64,000 nucleotides of DNA from Beaufortia kweichowensis (GCA_019155185.1 CM032813.1:4626001-4690000), one strand, 5' to 3'. Shown: positions 35,565-50,279, counted from the stretch's first letter. Numbers and translations: made by a program. Notes: generated by a model not told the origin, from the letters alone.

Positions 35565-37399
35565 AAAAATATTTAAAGCTTTTGTCTTTTTTTGCCATCT
35601 CTGTTTAAATTTCAGGTTACTTTACTTCTCTATACGTTAAATGACATTAAACTGACATTTCCAATAAAGTCCAACAGGTCAAAATGTAAATCTTTATTAA
35701 AACAATCTTAGAAAGGTTTTTTTATGTACTTTCTCAAAAACTGATTTTTGTTTATTTTTAACCATAAACGGCACAGATTGCAGCTTTAAAAGTAGCCTAA
35801 TATGTATATTCAGGGGGTAAGCCAGGTTTTCTGGAGATGGTCGGGTAGGTCTTTATATGTGTGTGTGTGTGGCTTTGATTAGACACACACGGTGAGGCCC
35901 CTAATCTGCCATTCATCTGCTTAGGAATTTCTCAGTTTCGGAGGGGCCTCTGAGAAAACTCTCTGCGCAAACAAACAAAATATCAACTTACCCTGCCTCG
36001 CAATATCCCCTCTCCAATCTGGGGACGCTGAAGCAACACACTGTTTATTGTTTCAGAGTAAACTCCGCTGTTGCATTTCTGCCTCCCTAATTAGATTTTA
36101 CCTGCCTTGTTTTTCTTTTCTCCACCCTTGCTTTTTACTCCCTCTTTAAAGGTGATGTTTTCATGGACCACTGTAAACCAGAGTCTGTTTGGAGCATTAA
36201 GTTTCCAAGGAGTGAACTCTAATGGGAATGAATCATACATCTGAGAGTTGACTTGTGGGATTTTTTATATGTTTACAATAATAAGAACTAGAGTCAGAAG
36301 TTTCAGTAACATCTCGTCAGCTACCTCTCTTTCCTCTTTCGTTTTGCTTTTCTTTTCTTACTCTTTCAAACATACTCCACCGTACCTCAAGGGATAACTG
36401 GGGTGTTTCTTTGTGGTTTGATTTGCCCCTCTGTGGCCATGAGAATGCAGGCACTCCACAGTAAACCCCCAGGGTTGCCACCAGGCAGATTCTCCTCATC
36501 CTCACTCACCTGAGGGGACTGTCACCCTTTCCTGAGGGTTGTGATGCACCTCTCTTCATAGACACTAGGGTGAGATCTATTATGGGGGGAGCTCGTCTGC
36601 TCTCTGAATATAAGGGCCCGTACCTCACAGTTAGAACAGAGATCACTTTGGAGTCTCTCTGCAATGACCGTCTGATCTTGATCGTCTTGGGAAATGTTAC
36701 TGTTGTCTGTCACTATATTCTCTCTTCTTGGAGTTTTCCGGTGCCACACTTTGCCGCTATTCCAAAGTTCTGGGTTCAGATGTGTAGTGCTAAGGAAAGT
36801 GTCAGAAAAGTATATCAAGTACAATCTGTCTTATATGTTTCCACAAGTTATCTATTTAAAAAAAATGTAAATATATATGCATTATAGGTATGACAAAAAC
36901 ACAAACGTTTTTGAGAGAATAAAAATGCACAAATCAGATGCAATAATACCTAACAAATGAAGAAGAGATGGCTTTACAAAGAATATAAAATAGTTATTTT
37001 ATTCATTTTTATGTGTCTGTTTATGAGGAATATGGACTGTTATGGATGTGACGATTCTTAAAACTGTACTTTACCTGTTTGTGAAAACTCATGCTTTAAA
37101 CGTAAAAAAATTTAAGAGTAAATATTGCTGTCTGAGCTATCAGTGTGTTGAAAACCTGTGGTAAAAACTTGATTTTGCATGGAAAAGTGACTGGGGATGA
37201 TCTCAGCCGTACCCCAAATGTAGAGGTGTACAAGGCTGATTTTATATACATGTCTCTCTTGTTTATTGTATTTGCACTTCTTTTTAATTTTCACTGTGTT
37301 TTGGAAAATCTAAAAGCAGACAGCTTGTCATTGAGTTCACTGACCTCACCCCATCACACCTAAAGTCCTCTTATGGTATTGTATATGCAAGCCATGGCA

Positions 37400-39020
37400 C
37401 TTTGTTTTCTTTAATAGACTTCATGCCTTACATGGAGGCAAACAGTGGCTACGGCCAGCGTTGTGTATCACAGAGGCACTTTTGCATTGTGTATCATGTA
37501 GAGTAAACCTAAAAGAGGCACACCGGGGTCAGAGCTCCCTATCAAATACTGGGCCATTTTGGATTGGATGTCAGGGCTCATTCAAACGCGGCATGTCAGT
37601 GTTTAGAAATGAAAAGTACACCACAACAAAAGGGGAAACCTAATACGGCGTGCCCCGATGCACATTTATCGGCTCACTTCAAAGTGCCGTCTGAAGAAGG
37701 ATGATCTCTCTCCGTATCTCTCTGTCAAACAATTATGCCCCCTGAGCAAAAAAAAGTACAGACAAGATTTTGGCAAAAAGAAAGGGGAAAGCGAGAGAAT
37801 GTTTTTAGTACGTACACCACCTGATCTCAGGTCTCTCTCTCTCTCTCTCTCTCTCCTCTCCGCACACTCATGGGGAATGTTTGGAGGCCCTGTTCATATT
37901 TTGTTTGCACAATGCATTCCTGTAGGGTCTTTATTTATGTCAATCTCGCCTTTGATCACAGTCCGCTTACCCACTCGGCCCCTGTGAGTGAAAAGACCCA
38001 CCTGTGAGGCAGCAGCCAGGGCTCTGGATTCTTGGGAAAGTTTACCGTCAATTAATATGGCTAAATTATTTCTTCACATGGCAAACTACTTATGTAAGGT
38101 GATCCTGGCTGGTGGCTGATTCCCTGACATCTGGGTTGGATATTCTGCACAGATGGTCCTACCTGCTCCGGGAGTCTCTTTTCATTCTGTTTTTCTCTCC
38201 GTTCTTTCTTTCTTTTTTTCGTGAGGGTGAAAGGTAGGCCACGGTTGAACGCTTGGGCAGAGTAATTCAACCGGTAGGGAAGTACAGAGGGCTGTTTTTC
38301 TATCTTTTATTGTTTAGCTGGCTGCGGCTTATACGCACAAACAGATGAGACTCATTAGCACACGGCAGAGTGCCTGCGCAAAAAGTGCCAAACTCTGAAG
38401 CAACGACGAAAAGTTCGAAGTGAATTCTGCATAGCCTCTTTTCATTTGATCTGGTTTTCACCTGTGCGTGAAGATCACTTTATTGAGCCCTGAAATTTTA
38501 GGTAGAGCTACATTAAATTAATGACAAATCACGTTTTCTTTCCTCCAGCAACCGGGCCAAGAAACCAATCGGATTGTCTTTGTTTTTGAAATAACTTTAA
38601 TATCTTGAGACTTCGGGTTTTTCTCACACCACAACTTGATTAACCTCTCTAATCAAGTAATGTGTTTTTTTTGTCCGTCGTTGCTTCAGCGTACGATTAT
38701 CAGGGTTTATTTTAGCACCCTTTTAAAAAGATCGGCCTGGTTTTAAACACTACTGAAGGTCTTTCCTGCTATCTGTGCCTGCAGTGAGACAGGAGCTCTG
38801 GACACGTTCTCATCCAGACCCCCCATCACACCCTCAGCTATCCCAGAACCCCCTCAGGAGCTGTGGACTCACAAGTACCCCGTATCCAAATAATTAATCC
38901 AAAGCAATTACTCACTGCCTTCATCTCTCTCTTAGCCTGCTAACAAAACATTTCTACGTATGTCCTCATCAGTTAACTTTAATTACGCTGACTACAATTT
39001 ATCAGCCTCACATTAATGAA
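37400..39020. promoter_or_regulatory. interval with several candidate elements
   Basis: Contains the (CT)n tract and compact blocks around 38380-38600 (CACACGGCAGAGTGCCTGCG, AAACCAATCGGATTG with a CCAAT box, TACATTAAATTAATGACAAA). No exon recognised; the 109-codon frame at 37658-37987 includes the microsatellite and is not a gene. Confidence 0.3.
37831..37858. repeat. (CT)n microsatellite
   Basis: About thirteen TC/CT units embedded in a compact, motif-rich stretch. Confidence 0.9.
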
Positions 39021-39654
39021 ACATGCTGTACCAAGATACTCACAAAAACGTCCCATTTTCTCTCTTTTTTCTGTAATGGAGGAAAAAAATAATAATTAAG
39101 AAACCCAACAGTGAGGAACCTCATGAGAGAGCCGGCAGGAGTTGTGAGATATCACTTTTTCCTCCCTTACTTTGTTCTAATCAGGGAACATAGTTACTGT
39201 CACCAATGTGTCTCCTTTATTCAGCATGAGTGAATACAAGCACACAAAACACTTTACTTTTTTGCAGAATTTAAAATAGATTTAAAGGACTTTTCTCATA
39301 ATGCTGTTTCTTTACCTGGGCGCTGGAGATAATGTGAAATCTTATTGTTGAATGAATGTCTTCCGTTCACAGCAGTGATGTGGTTTTGGTGCCACAGTTT
39401 TGTTGTTGCATGTGGTGAGATACAGTATATGGACTTATTGGGCCTCATGTATAAAACTTGGCAGAAATGTCATACTCCGTACAGTGTGCACATATTTATA
39501 GTAATTCTTCTTTGTTTTGAAATCCCAGTATGTGTGGAAATCGTGGCAAGTCGTGAGTTAATTTAGGATAAAGCACTGGCTTTTATAAAGTGGATACCAC
39601 ACAGTACAGATATTAAAGGCAAAAATATGTACAGAATAGAATAGTGCTTAAAAA

Positions 39655-39691
39655 TGGAGAGAGAGAGAGAGCGAGAAAGAGGGAGAGAGAA
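39655..39691. repeat. (GA)n imperfect microsatellite
   Basis: GAGA runs interrupted by GC and AA (GGAGAGAGAGAGAGCGAG then AAAGAGGGAGAGAG). Confidence 0.85.
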
Positions 39692-40079
39692 ACTTGCAAA
39701 CTTGAATCTTAATTCTTAAAATGTATACATTTACAAAAATCAATAATAGCACATTTCAGATCAAAATTTTAAACAAAACAATGTTTAAATACAATCTGTA
39801 CCTCTTGTGGAAAAGCACAGAAATTTAACATAGGAATTAAAAAAAAAGGTGCTGTCTTGTAAGCAATACTAAATTTAGTCACTTTCAGCTACTGTGCCTA
39901 TCCATTTAGAATTCTGTTCTATTCTATTATATCTATTCTATTATATCATTTAGAACACCTCTTACAAAAATCTAGTTCAGATTTATATGTTTATATAATT
40001 TGTATGTCTAGACCTAATCTCTTCTTCTGTTCTGTACAGTATATCTGCTGTAGATGAGCAAGACATTATCACACAGTCA

Positions 40080-40480
40080 TAGGATTCCTGCACAGAGATG
40101 TTGCAGCACAGCAGTCTGGTTTGGGGGGAGGCAAGTGTTTGGGGGGTTCATCCTCGCCTGTTCGGCCAAGGGCAGCCTGGGAGCAATTTGGCAGTGTAAA
40201 TTGTTGCCACACATGGGGCCGGTTGCTGGCAGGGTCAGAAGCCCTTGATGTCACACCCTGTCATTTCAAATTAAGTTATGCAAAGCGAGGCGGCCGCTTA
40301 ATTTTCTTGTAAGTTGGACCACAGGGCCCCTTGGGCATAATGAGCAGGAAGTTATAATTGGACCGAGCTGTTGATTGCGATAATTGCTACTGTCTGTACG
40401 AGGTAGCTCGGCCTGCTCTGATCAGCTTGTTACCAAGCCATGACAGCGTGCCGCATGCCGCCCGGACCAAACGTGGAAAC
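40080..40480. promoter_or_regulatory. candidate conserved non-coding element
   Basis: High-complexity block (GGACCACAGGGCCCCTTGG, GTACGAGGTAGCTCGGCC, TCATTTCAAATTAAGTTATG). Overlapping open frames occur on both strands, which favours conserved non-coding DNA over a gene. Confidence 0.33.
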
Positions 40481-41661
40481 TGGGGAGGCGGAGGGGAAAT
40501 GAGGAGTGAGAAGTATGGGGAGGTGTAACTTGAGGGGGTTGTGGTGTTACTGTCGGAGGCATCTGTGTTGTGGGTTGGGGTGTGGGTTTTAAGATGTATG
40601 CTTCGGTCTTTTTTAAAAAGCAACAATGCTCTCTATCCTTCCCCCGCTGACCTTCTGACATCTGCCCACTTGTTGACCCCTAATTCTGTGGAAACGCAAT
40701 AAGGTCACTGGTCTTTGTTCTCCGCTGAAAGGTAGGAAAGGGTCATTAGCGTTTACAAACCCCCTGACATAACTATAGATTTGTAACGATGGTATAGACT
40801 TTGGTATTTTAAAAACAAGATAAGCTAAAAAAAAATAAGTCATGTACTATAAACTCTCTCTCACTGTCACATATCATTGCAAGGCTGAATCAAACTCTCA
40901 TTACTTTTCTTAGGTACTAAACAGCATTAGTCATTCTAGGTCATTAGACTTCAAAGACAGGGGGATGGATTATTTACTAAACTTCTGAAATCACATGGCA
41001 TGGCTCCTCTCGCCTTTCCAGATGAGCCTGTAATGGGATAAACACTAATTCAATCTGAACAAAATAGCAGAATCTTAAATATTTACTGTTCCTGTCTATG
41101 AAGCATGATTAATCCTGGAAAGAACAATATTAGAAGACACTTCTTTGAGTCAACGGTAAAAGGATTTGCGGCATTATTGTTTAGAATCATCACTCGAGGA
41201 AATTATTAGCGGTGTGTTTGAACATTTCAGCTCAGTTTAGAGTTAGAACAACTAAATACAGAAATCTTTTTGCAAAATGTCTAAAACATTTATGTTTCAC
41301 TTAGTCTTTGTTATTTAATTCACATACGCATAAGATGAAGTGATACACATGCAGTATTATGTAAGGGGAAGAGTAAATTATTAGACATAAAATATTGATT
41401 TGAAATATTATGTTAGGTTTGTGACTAATGCAAACCTTCAGCGAGGAAAAAGGTTTTTACGGCTTTAAATACATGATGTTCAAACAAGATTAACATGTAA
41501 TTTGGTTTAATCATTTGTGATATAATCTCATATATGTTAATAATTAGTAATTTTTCTATTTTTATTATTCCTAAGTACATGATTTTATAGGTGAAGTTGA
41601 CTTGCTGAATGAACCTGTGTTTTTAGTTTTGAGCTGTTATTATTGAGGAACAACTTTTATA

Positions 41662-41864
41662 GGGCTGTCAAACAATTAATCGTGATTAATCACATCCAGA
41701 ATGAAAGTTTGTGTTTACATAATATATGTCTTTGTACTATACATATTAATTTTGTATTTATAAGCACATACATGTATATAATCAAGACAATTATAAAATA
41801 TAAAAATTAATAAATGTTTATATAATATTGATTATTGGTAAATATAAGTAAATAGTAAGACATT

Positions 41865-41905
<41 letters not shown>

Positions 41906-41946
41906 TATATACATACACATACATATACACATACATATACATACAC

Positions 41947-42030
<84 letters not shown>

Positions 42031-42055
42031 AATATTAAACTTATTTTTTATATAC

Positions 42056-42096
<41 letters not shown>

Positions 42097-42216
42097 ACTT
42101 TATCCCACCAATTCTGATTGGTCGATTGTGTGTGTGTGTGTCTCTATATATATATGTATATATGTGTGTGTGTATACACATACACACATACACACATACA
42201 CATACACATATACATG

Positions 42217-42299
<83 letters not shown>

Positions 42300-42343
42300 G
42301 ATTATCTAAATGTGATTAATTGCGATTAATCGTTTGACAGCCC
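41662..42343. mobile_element. MITE with GGGCTGTCAAAC inverted ends around a long AT/CA array
   Basis: The left end GGGCTGTCAAACAATTAATC and right end GATTAATCGTTTGACAGCCC are inverted, extending through GTGATTAATCACAT / ATGTGATTAATTGC. This is a common fish MITE. The interior is a (TATACA)n array at about 41895-42000, a (TA)n core, unique sequence at 42094-42128, and a (TATATG)n array at about 42215-42298. The two arrays are complementary. The Met-Tyr open frames across it are repeat artefacts. Confidence 0.85.
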
Positions 42344-43079
42344 AACTTTGAAATGTCACAATCAGAATCAAGTATTTCAGAGTGCTGTGTAATAAGTTAA
42401 TAGAACATTATACCAATATGAGCCTATGAATTCTCTACCAAATAGCACCAAGACTTGTGAATCGAGCACACTTCACTGGTAATAGATGCTACAGATCCAG
42501 ATACAAATCCCCCAAAACTCACCCCCCACCCGATCCTCTCATTCACCATGACCTGCCCATCTTCCACAAACCCGTCACAGAGGTCACCGTGTTATAGTTA
42601 AGGGGTCATTCCTCTTATCCCACTTTAAAGTACCAGCACCTCACTTCCATTCAGGTTTCTGTGAATACAGCACTCGACTCATTCTCGTATCCTCGCAGTG
42701 TCACGCGGGGGAACCATGCAGACACTCAAGAAGGTTCAGAAATGTGGCGAAACGCTCTCCTTTAATATTTTTAGTCCATTCAACCTCGCTTTCATGTCTC
42801 ACGACGGAACGCACCTGGTGACCGGCGTTGATTTAGCTTATTCATACTCATCTATGGGAACTTAAGTGGTGTTGTAGTGAAGAGCAGAGAGGAAGTGAAG
42901 CTTCAGCTGCCAGATCTGTGAACTTTTAACATAAAAAAGGACATAACTAAAAAGTAAAAAGAAAACAAGATTACTAGATGGTAGATGTGCACCCTTGTGT
43001 TGTTGTTTAACTTTCCTCTCTAATGTGTTTAAGACTCTTCCAAAGGCGGATTGGAGCAAGCACATACTCTGAGATCTAA

Positions 43080-43640
43080 TTGCCGGCGTTCGTTCGGTTT
43101 TTCCCGTCGAGATGCGACTGCGGAGCGGCTAACGATGCGCAGCTACAAAGGGAGAGCAGCGCTGGGGTTAACGTGTCTCAGTGCTCTCCCTGGAAGCGGG
43201 ATTTTTGGGGTTTAGACACCCACTGAGAGAGAATAATGAGTATATGTTTCTAATCTGGGCCCCTAGGAGATGGCAGTTCCCTTGTCTTTTCACACTGGTG
43301 GAAATCGGCAGGCTTCTGCTCTCTGTTTTTTCGCAGGCTAATTTAGAGCAGTCTTTGATGCTTTCTCTGCGGAGCTTCTGTTTCAAATATCCAAATGCAA
43401 GGATTAGTGGGCTTTTGTGCCGTAAACCCCAATTTATCCTGTTTTCTTTGCTTTTTTATTTTCGCACTCTTCCGACCCCAGAACCTGCAAACAACGACGG
43501 CTGACAACCTCTGCGGTGTTTGTTACGCTTTCCGCGTTGCAGGTTTCCGCATGCACTTTGGGGAGATGCACTGCAACAGGAGCGATTTGGGCGCCGTATC
43601 TTGTTTTAAGATTCATTAGCAGGAATAATGTGAAATAATA
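43080..43640. promoter_or_regulatory. CpG-retaining candidate element
   Basis: Starts with a CpG cluster (GCCGGCGTTCGTTCGG, CGTCGAGATGCGACTGCGG) at 43082-43130 and stays unusually complex to about 43640. Frames on both strands, no domain. Confidence 0.33.
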
Positions 43641-44059
43641 AGGACTGAAGTGTATTCTCTGGGTGATATTACAAATCCCTTTGTTGGGCAAAGCACTGTC
43701 ACTTCTAAGTCTGAGTCTGATGAAAGAGAGGAATAAGGAGAAGACACATGCAGCATGCGCCCGTCGTCTGCTAACTGAGCCGCCTTTGACGACTTTCAGG
43801 ATCCCTCCATAGATCCCGGGATGAAGCCTTCAGTGAAACTGGCAGCTTATATTGCAGTTCGTCTGCACTTGCGTTCCTCTCCTGACTTGTTGCATTGTCA
43901 CATATTATGTATTTAAATCCTTTTCTGTCACAACAATCCCTCGTTCTCGACATTTCTAGAGGGATTTTTTTCCGTGAAGAGGCTGTACGAGCAAACTCGG
44001 ATTATTCCAGAAGCCGGCAGACATTATTTAGACGCGGTCATTCGGGGGACACGAGGGTT

Positions 44060-47000
44060 CAAGTGACAAATACCGACTCTGAATTCTGTTTCAGATCCAT
44101 TAGTTGTTCTTTCTTTCTCTTCTCCTCCACTTGCCTTGTCATACTTTTGGCTATTGTGCTCTCCAGTATTGAAGGTGGCCTTTCACCTGCCTCTTGTGTT
44201 TGTGTCTTCTGATGACCTCACAGTTGTGAATGGTTTTGTTTGCTGTGATTCTCTTGGCAATGTTTTGCTGTGCCGACTCAAAGGTCAGGGTGCTGTCTGT
44301 TTGGAGATGAAGAGATTCATTGCATTCTTACAGCATGCAAACAGTAGCGCCTTTCACCCCTTCAGAGACGGGCCCTTACGCACCTGTGGGCTCCTCAGAA
44401 ATCTACTTACAGCCATAATAACTGTACTGACAGTACCTGTCAGAGGCATTGTAAACACAGATTGCAAAAGTGTTTTTTGCATGTATTGTTGTAGTGCCAA
44501 ATTCACGAAAGCATTTCTTCTTTACATTTATTTTGTAGTGCCCCAGTTGGTTCTCCCCAGTATATTTTCCTGCATGTCTAAATCATTTAAAGATGATAAA
44601 GTCTAACATTAGAAAAATATCACACACCTATACACACCTTCTGTTTTAGATGGAAGAAATATTTGTTATGGATGGGAAAGATACTACTTTTGTTTTGTAA
44701 TTCTGTGTGGTAAAAGGCACAACCCTGAAGCATGTATACCCAACAAATGGAGAAGGGTAGTCTTTTTTTTGTGTTTTATGGTAAGGTTGACATTTGCATT
44801 GAATTGCTCTTCTACCCCTTACAGACTTTTTCACATGTGAACAACATGTTTTTTACGTGCAAAAACACATGTAATCAAATGTAGTTTTTGTGCACATGTA
44901 AATTTAATGGGGCTTTAAGGGACTGTTTTCTTTCAATTTTATATGCTGCCATAATACTGTACATAGAACTTTCAAATGAATTTCTTAATATCAAAGTCCT
45001 AATATAAATAAATAAAATACTCTCAAACTGTCATGTAAAAAATAGTGCAACAGTGACTAAAACTTCACCCCTCAAACTTTTTAATAAGTTTCACTTCCTG
45101 TGTCACACACATCTGGATGAAGATCCCGCTCTTTCTTTAGAATGTCATTGGTTGACAGTCCCGTGCTCTCCAGCCCGTCTGATCAAGGCCTTCACTCTAT
45201 ACGGCTTGTGAGGAGATCTCCTCCACCATGTCACATGAGCGTGAAATACTGACAGCTAAAAGAGATCAGTGGTGTTTTTCTGTTCTCAGGTTGGCAGGTG
45301 TAAGAAGAAGGTGACGGGTTACACGGATCGAGGGGGACTAGCAGATCCATCATGACCTCACCACAACTGCCAATGAGGTTTGCACTAACTAAACCAACAC
45401 GGCGCTCTTAGATCGACTTGAGCAAAATAACATCCACCCCGCCCCACCTCCGTTTACCCTTCCTACCAACAACCGTCGCGCTTGTTTGCTGTTGCTTTGC
45501 TCCCGGGATTAATTTTAGAGGCAGAAGGAAGGGGCAGGAAAAAAAACTGTCATGCAAGTCGACAGGCAGTGATTAAGGTTTTAACTGATCATCCTCTCAC
45601 TGACAGCTAACCAGCTATTATCTTAAAAGAATCAAACGAATGTTCAAAGCCCTCGCCGGGCATGCAACATGAAAGGAGACGTCAGGCGCTGGCAGATGAC
45701 AAGGAGGAGAGCCGAGGAGTGCACGAGGAGAGAGAGAGACAAAGAATAAGAGAAGAGAGATCTTTATTTTCATTTTACTAGAGGGAATTTTGACAAACTG
45801 ATCTTTGAGACCGAATGCTCATGTACTACAACAACACAACACAACGGCGTGTTTATATTGTGTGAACTGGCAGAGATAAAAGGAAAGTGGTAGCAGGTGC
45901 CAACATTCGTGTGCATTTAAACTACATGTTTTGTGCTCAGAACTACACAACATGTTGAATTCACGACAAAGCTGTTTCTCGTTAATAAACGCTAAGAAGA
46001 AGTGCTAATATTTAGCAGGATTTAGGTCACATAAATTACTTTATTTTCGAGTACATGTAATGGCGATGGTAAAATGATTAGCTCATTTTAATAAAGTAAA
46101 TTATGACAATGGCAATTAACAGTTATTGATGCAATTTGTCGTTTTAAAACTAAAGCAATGTTTTGTTCTCCCTGATTTCAGAGCTATAATGTAAATGCTA
46201 ATGTTAAACTTAAAAACGTCCAGTTCAAAGTTGTAGTAACATTTATATCATTATAAATTGTAAATTGATAGTAAAACATTCAGTTATTTACTTTGAATCT
46301 TGTATTTTCAACAACAAAATGTACTTAAATTCAGATTTTTTAAATTATTAGAATATTATATCGAAATATTATACATCAGTTTAACTGTGTTAATCTATAT
46401 GTACCACTAACACTACTTTTCTTAGTGCTTACGCTCGACCCAAATGTTTATACTTTAATTGAGATTAAAATTGGCTCCACTTTCCTAAAAGTTTCTGATG
46501 TGTTACCATGACAACCGTGCCAACAACCCTGGGGGAAATTAGCCCGGAGGGTACCCAGCGGTCCACTGATACTTCTGAGGACTAGAGAGGGATTCAGAAA
46601 GAGACCAAGTCGCTATTTGTAGGAGCGAACAATCTAGAGAACGTAAATATGGAAAATAGTTCATCGTAGCCTTAGATTACACAGTGTCCTTACTCGAAGT
46701 TTGCATCTGTAGACCCACTTTACTAATAAAGTTCAGAGAAACTTTCTGAATTGCTTTTGAGTTCTTGAATAAGATAAAGTAAGGCAACATACAATAGGAA
46801 GGCAAGTTTTTGTTTGCTGTAAAACGGTACGGCGACGAGGCGCAGTGACATCTGTGGGAGCAGATGGTCACAAGGTCAGATCGCCCACTGTACTGGCATA
46901 AAAACAGACACCAAACACGTTTTTTAATGCGGTTGCGCAGTGACTGCGGTTCGTCCGTGTATTGTGGAGTATATACAGTGATTCAGACAGCAGGACTACA

Positions 47001-50000
47001 TGTATCAGATTAGCACCAGGTTCAGCTTTTATATCCTGAAGGTACAATAGGACCTGCTTAACTGTGGGATTTACTGTTGTTCTCCATTAACTGCTATCGT
47101 GTAATGAGAGACTCTCAACTCGTGCTAATGTTGTTTTAGCCGATACATTTAAGGCTTAATGTCCTTCACTTTCTTCATGTCACTTTCGTTTCCACGCCAG
47201 GTACCAGATTGACACTTTGATATTTTCTCTGATGGAATCATTATTGAATAGATCGCTCATGCTCATGAGTGTGTGAGTGAGTGTTTTAACATATACAGTA
47301 CCAGTCAAAAGTTTAGACACAATTGATATTTTTTCTTATGATCTTAATAATCTTTTAATCTAAAGGTATCTGTATATTAAAATTACTTTTATAGACAAAA
47401 ATATAAGTGTGAGAACATATTAATTTCTTTCTTTAGGAAGAACATTTTATTTAAAAATATTTTTTGAAATGGATTACTTGGCGAATAACGAATAAAAGGC
47501 AGAGTCTGAGAGTCTATAGAATATAGAAATTCCTTCAATTCTGTATCATTGAGACCTCAATGATAAAATGTCAATATGCAAATTCTAGAAAAAGAGTGAC
47601 TACTTTTGAATATGCTAAAGTATAACATAATGTTCATTTATTTTGGATGTTTTAGTCATAACTTAGTTTCCACAGTTACAATTATGTTATTTCATGGTTT
47701 TGATGAGTTGTCAAAATGTGAAAAAAATAGAAATAAACATTATGTAGGTGTTCCCAAACTTTTGACTTGTAGTGTACATTTTACAGAATATAAAAAACTA
47801 CAATTTTTAATGATAGCAGTGAATGATTTCATGCATTAGGTCACATTCTAAGAGCAAGAATGAATAGCCGACAGGTCTGTGGATGACCCAATCGTCCATT
47901 CAAGCCTATATATAGCCTTAAGGAATTATTTTCACCTCAACCTGCTCTGATTTTGCCCATTATACTGAGAAACATTAGTGGAGAGATGTTGGCATTTAAT
48001 CCAGCACACATCAGTAAATCAGTGTGGGGACAGGAGTCATGCTTTCTAATTGTCCTGTTAAGTGTTCCAGAGTGTGACATGTTAAACACCCCGTGTCCTT
48101 TACAACAGAGGATAACCTTGCAAGGGCTCTCAACAGTAGCCAATGTTTTCATTGTGCAGTACCTGCATAGACCCTAGTATCTTTCTTTGTCCTTTTTGTT
48201 CCTTTATAAGTATCAGACTGTGTCATGTATGTACGTGTGCTCCCTTTCTAATTTCATAGGAATGTGTCTTAGCATTTGGGATTGAATGGTAACATTCTTG
48301 GTCAGCTGAAATACTGTGGTTTTCCCCAGGTTAATGCTGGGAAAACTGAAGGCTAATAATGGAGACTAGTTCATCAGGTTCCTCTGAGCCGGAGAACCAG
48401 CGACCCACTTACCCAATACACAAACCGGCCCAATTTAGCCACAATTTGACCCTTACAATGAAATAAAACAGAAACATAATTGCCTGATGCTCTTGTTGTC
48501 ACGTGCGTGGTAGGGAATTATAATAAAATGATTGCACCAAAACATACAAATGATATATTGCATTGATAGAAATAGTGAAAAGGTTGGAGGTTGTCCTCAC
48601 GGTTGTGCTGCCGGTGCGTCCGACTATAACATCTATCATCTTTTACATTTGCATTTTAATTGCTCCACTGTTTGGACTAATTTTGATTTTGACGTGTTGG
48701 GATGTAAGTCATGCATTTGAACAAACAGTTGGACTCATGTGGAGTCTGATGTGTCACATGTTGTCATTAATGGTAAAGGCCGTACAGCAACTCTGGAGAT
48801 GTTGATTGCATGATAATATTAATTGATGGGGTTTTTATTTGATGGTGTGGTTCATTACAGGGCTTTTGATAAAACAATAAACTTATAATCGTTTCATTCA
48901 GTTGTTAAATTATTCTTGGACGACCTTTAGTCTGTGTGAATCCAGGTTTTACATTAATAGGCTTTACACAACTATATATAATATATCAACAGAGATTTCA
49001 AGTTATTGGCTGTATGTATAGAAGAAAATTTATTATAAATGATAGATTGAACAAACCATTATACACCTTGATCATATGGCTGATCATACATAATATGGTT
49101 TAATGATACATCACAGGGACTACTATAAATTAAATTTTATTCATTCAGAAGGAAAAAACTTTATTCCAAGACAGACTCACAGGATACAGACTGTAACTTC
49201 ATCCTTTCTTTCGATCATTCCATCATCACTATTATCACCAAGCTGATGTTATTCCTCTCAACAGTGATTAAGAATCTTTCATCACTTCCTGTTTAAACGT
49301 CTTCAAACCCTGAGCTGAATGATCCCCTCATCTTCCCAAAGTGTGTGGCTTATACATGAATTATTTTATTCAAGACATACTGAATCTCTCTTTGTTGAAT
49401 GGAATGGCTATGGCAAGCGTTAACTGATCTGATCAATTATTTGCCCTAATTCGAACACAAAAACATACGTATGTGGAATGGCGTCTGTCATCCGTTCTAA
49501 AACAGATTTATGAAGCAGTTAAGCTTTTGCTGCTGTTCTTTGTCCTTGACTGTGAAAACAATCGAGGCGTGAAACATTAGTTATTCTCCATGTATTTTAA
49601 TCAGGGTGGTTTTAAAAGAGGGACTGTGTAGCTGCAAGGCAGTTTTTTGTGCCACTGTGTCTCCTCATGATGTGGGTTTGGGGGTTTGTAGGGTTGACGT
49701 TGATGTGGTCACCTATATAGCCGTCTTCTCATTTCCAATTAATAAGGACACATTTTCTATCCACCCTAATGATATAATGTCTCGTGAAAACACATTTCTG
49801 CTTTAGCTGACCTACCTAATGGCACTTCATCAAGTATGAGGACATAGTTTATATGTAATGCTTTTATAGGACAGCACAAAATACGCCATAAACTCCCTTC
49901 ATGAACACAAAACAAACATGTCGATTGCTCTGACATTTATTCAAATTGATCACGACCTCAAAATTACAAAGTACATGTTGACATTATGACTAACATTCAT

Positions 50001-50270
50001 TTTCAACATTTATTTGCCCTTGACTTACAGTATAATAATTGCAGACTCAATCCCATGATGGATTGTGATGTTCCTCCAGGATCAAACCTTCAAAAACCGC
50101 TAGGCCACCACCACCTCCAGAACATGTTTTATTATTGTTATAGATACATGTCAATGCATATCTTTGACTTTCAATCAGTGCTACCTTCCCTAGCCCAAAC
50201 CCCCTGCACTCCTAAAAAGAATAACACAATCTCATTTATCATTATTTGTTTCCCCCCATCGCTTTCCGCA
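44060..50270. other. gene-free interval
   Basis: No supported gene. It includes the Tc1-like element at 47294-47776, a CpG-bearing patch at 45400-45700, an imperfect RFX X-box (46502-46515, GTTACCATGACAAC) and AT-rich spacer. The 156-codon frame at 44136-44606 has no recognised domain and high Cys/Leu/Phe content. Confidence 0.55.
47294..47776 (+). mobile_element. Tc1-like non-autonomous element (copy 3, both ends)
   Basis: It begins TACAGTACCAGTCAAAAGTT and ends CCCAAACTTTTGACTTGTAG..TGTA. These are the inverted termini of a Tc1/mariner group widespread in fish, which integrate at TA. About 480 bp with no transposase. The middle holds a near-perfect palindrome, ATCATTGAGACCTCAATGAT, at 47545-47564. 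Open frames within it are chance. Confidence 0.85.
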
Positions 50271-50279
50271 ATTGATTGA

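Noticed and set aside
41818..42329. Met-Tyr / Ile-Cys repeat ORFs on both strands
   Set aside because: Produced by the TATACA/TATATG arrays inside a MITE.
44136..44606. 156-codon plus ORF
   Set aside because: No recognised domain, no splice context and hydrophobic/Cys-heavy composition; chance frame.
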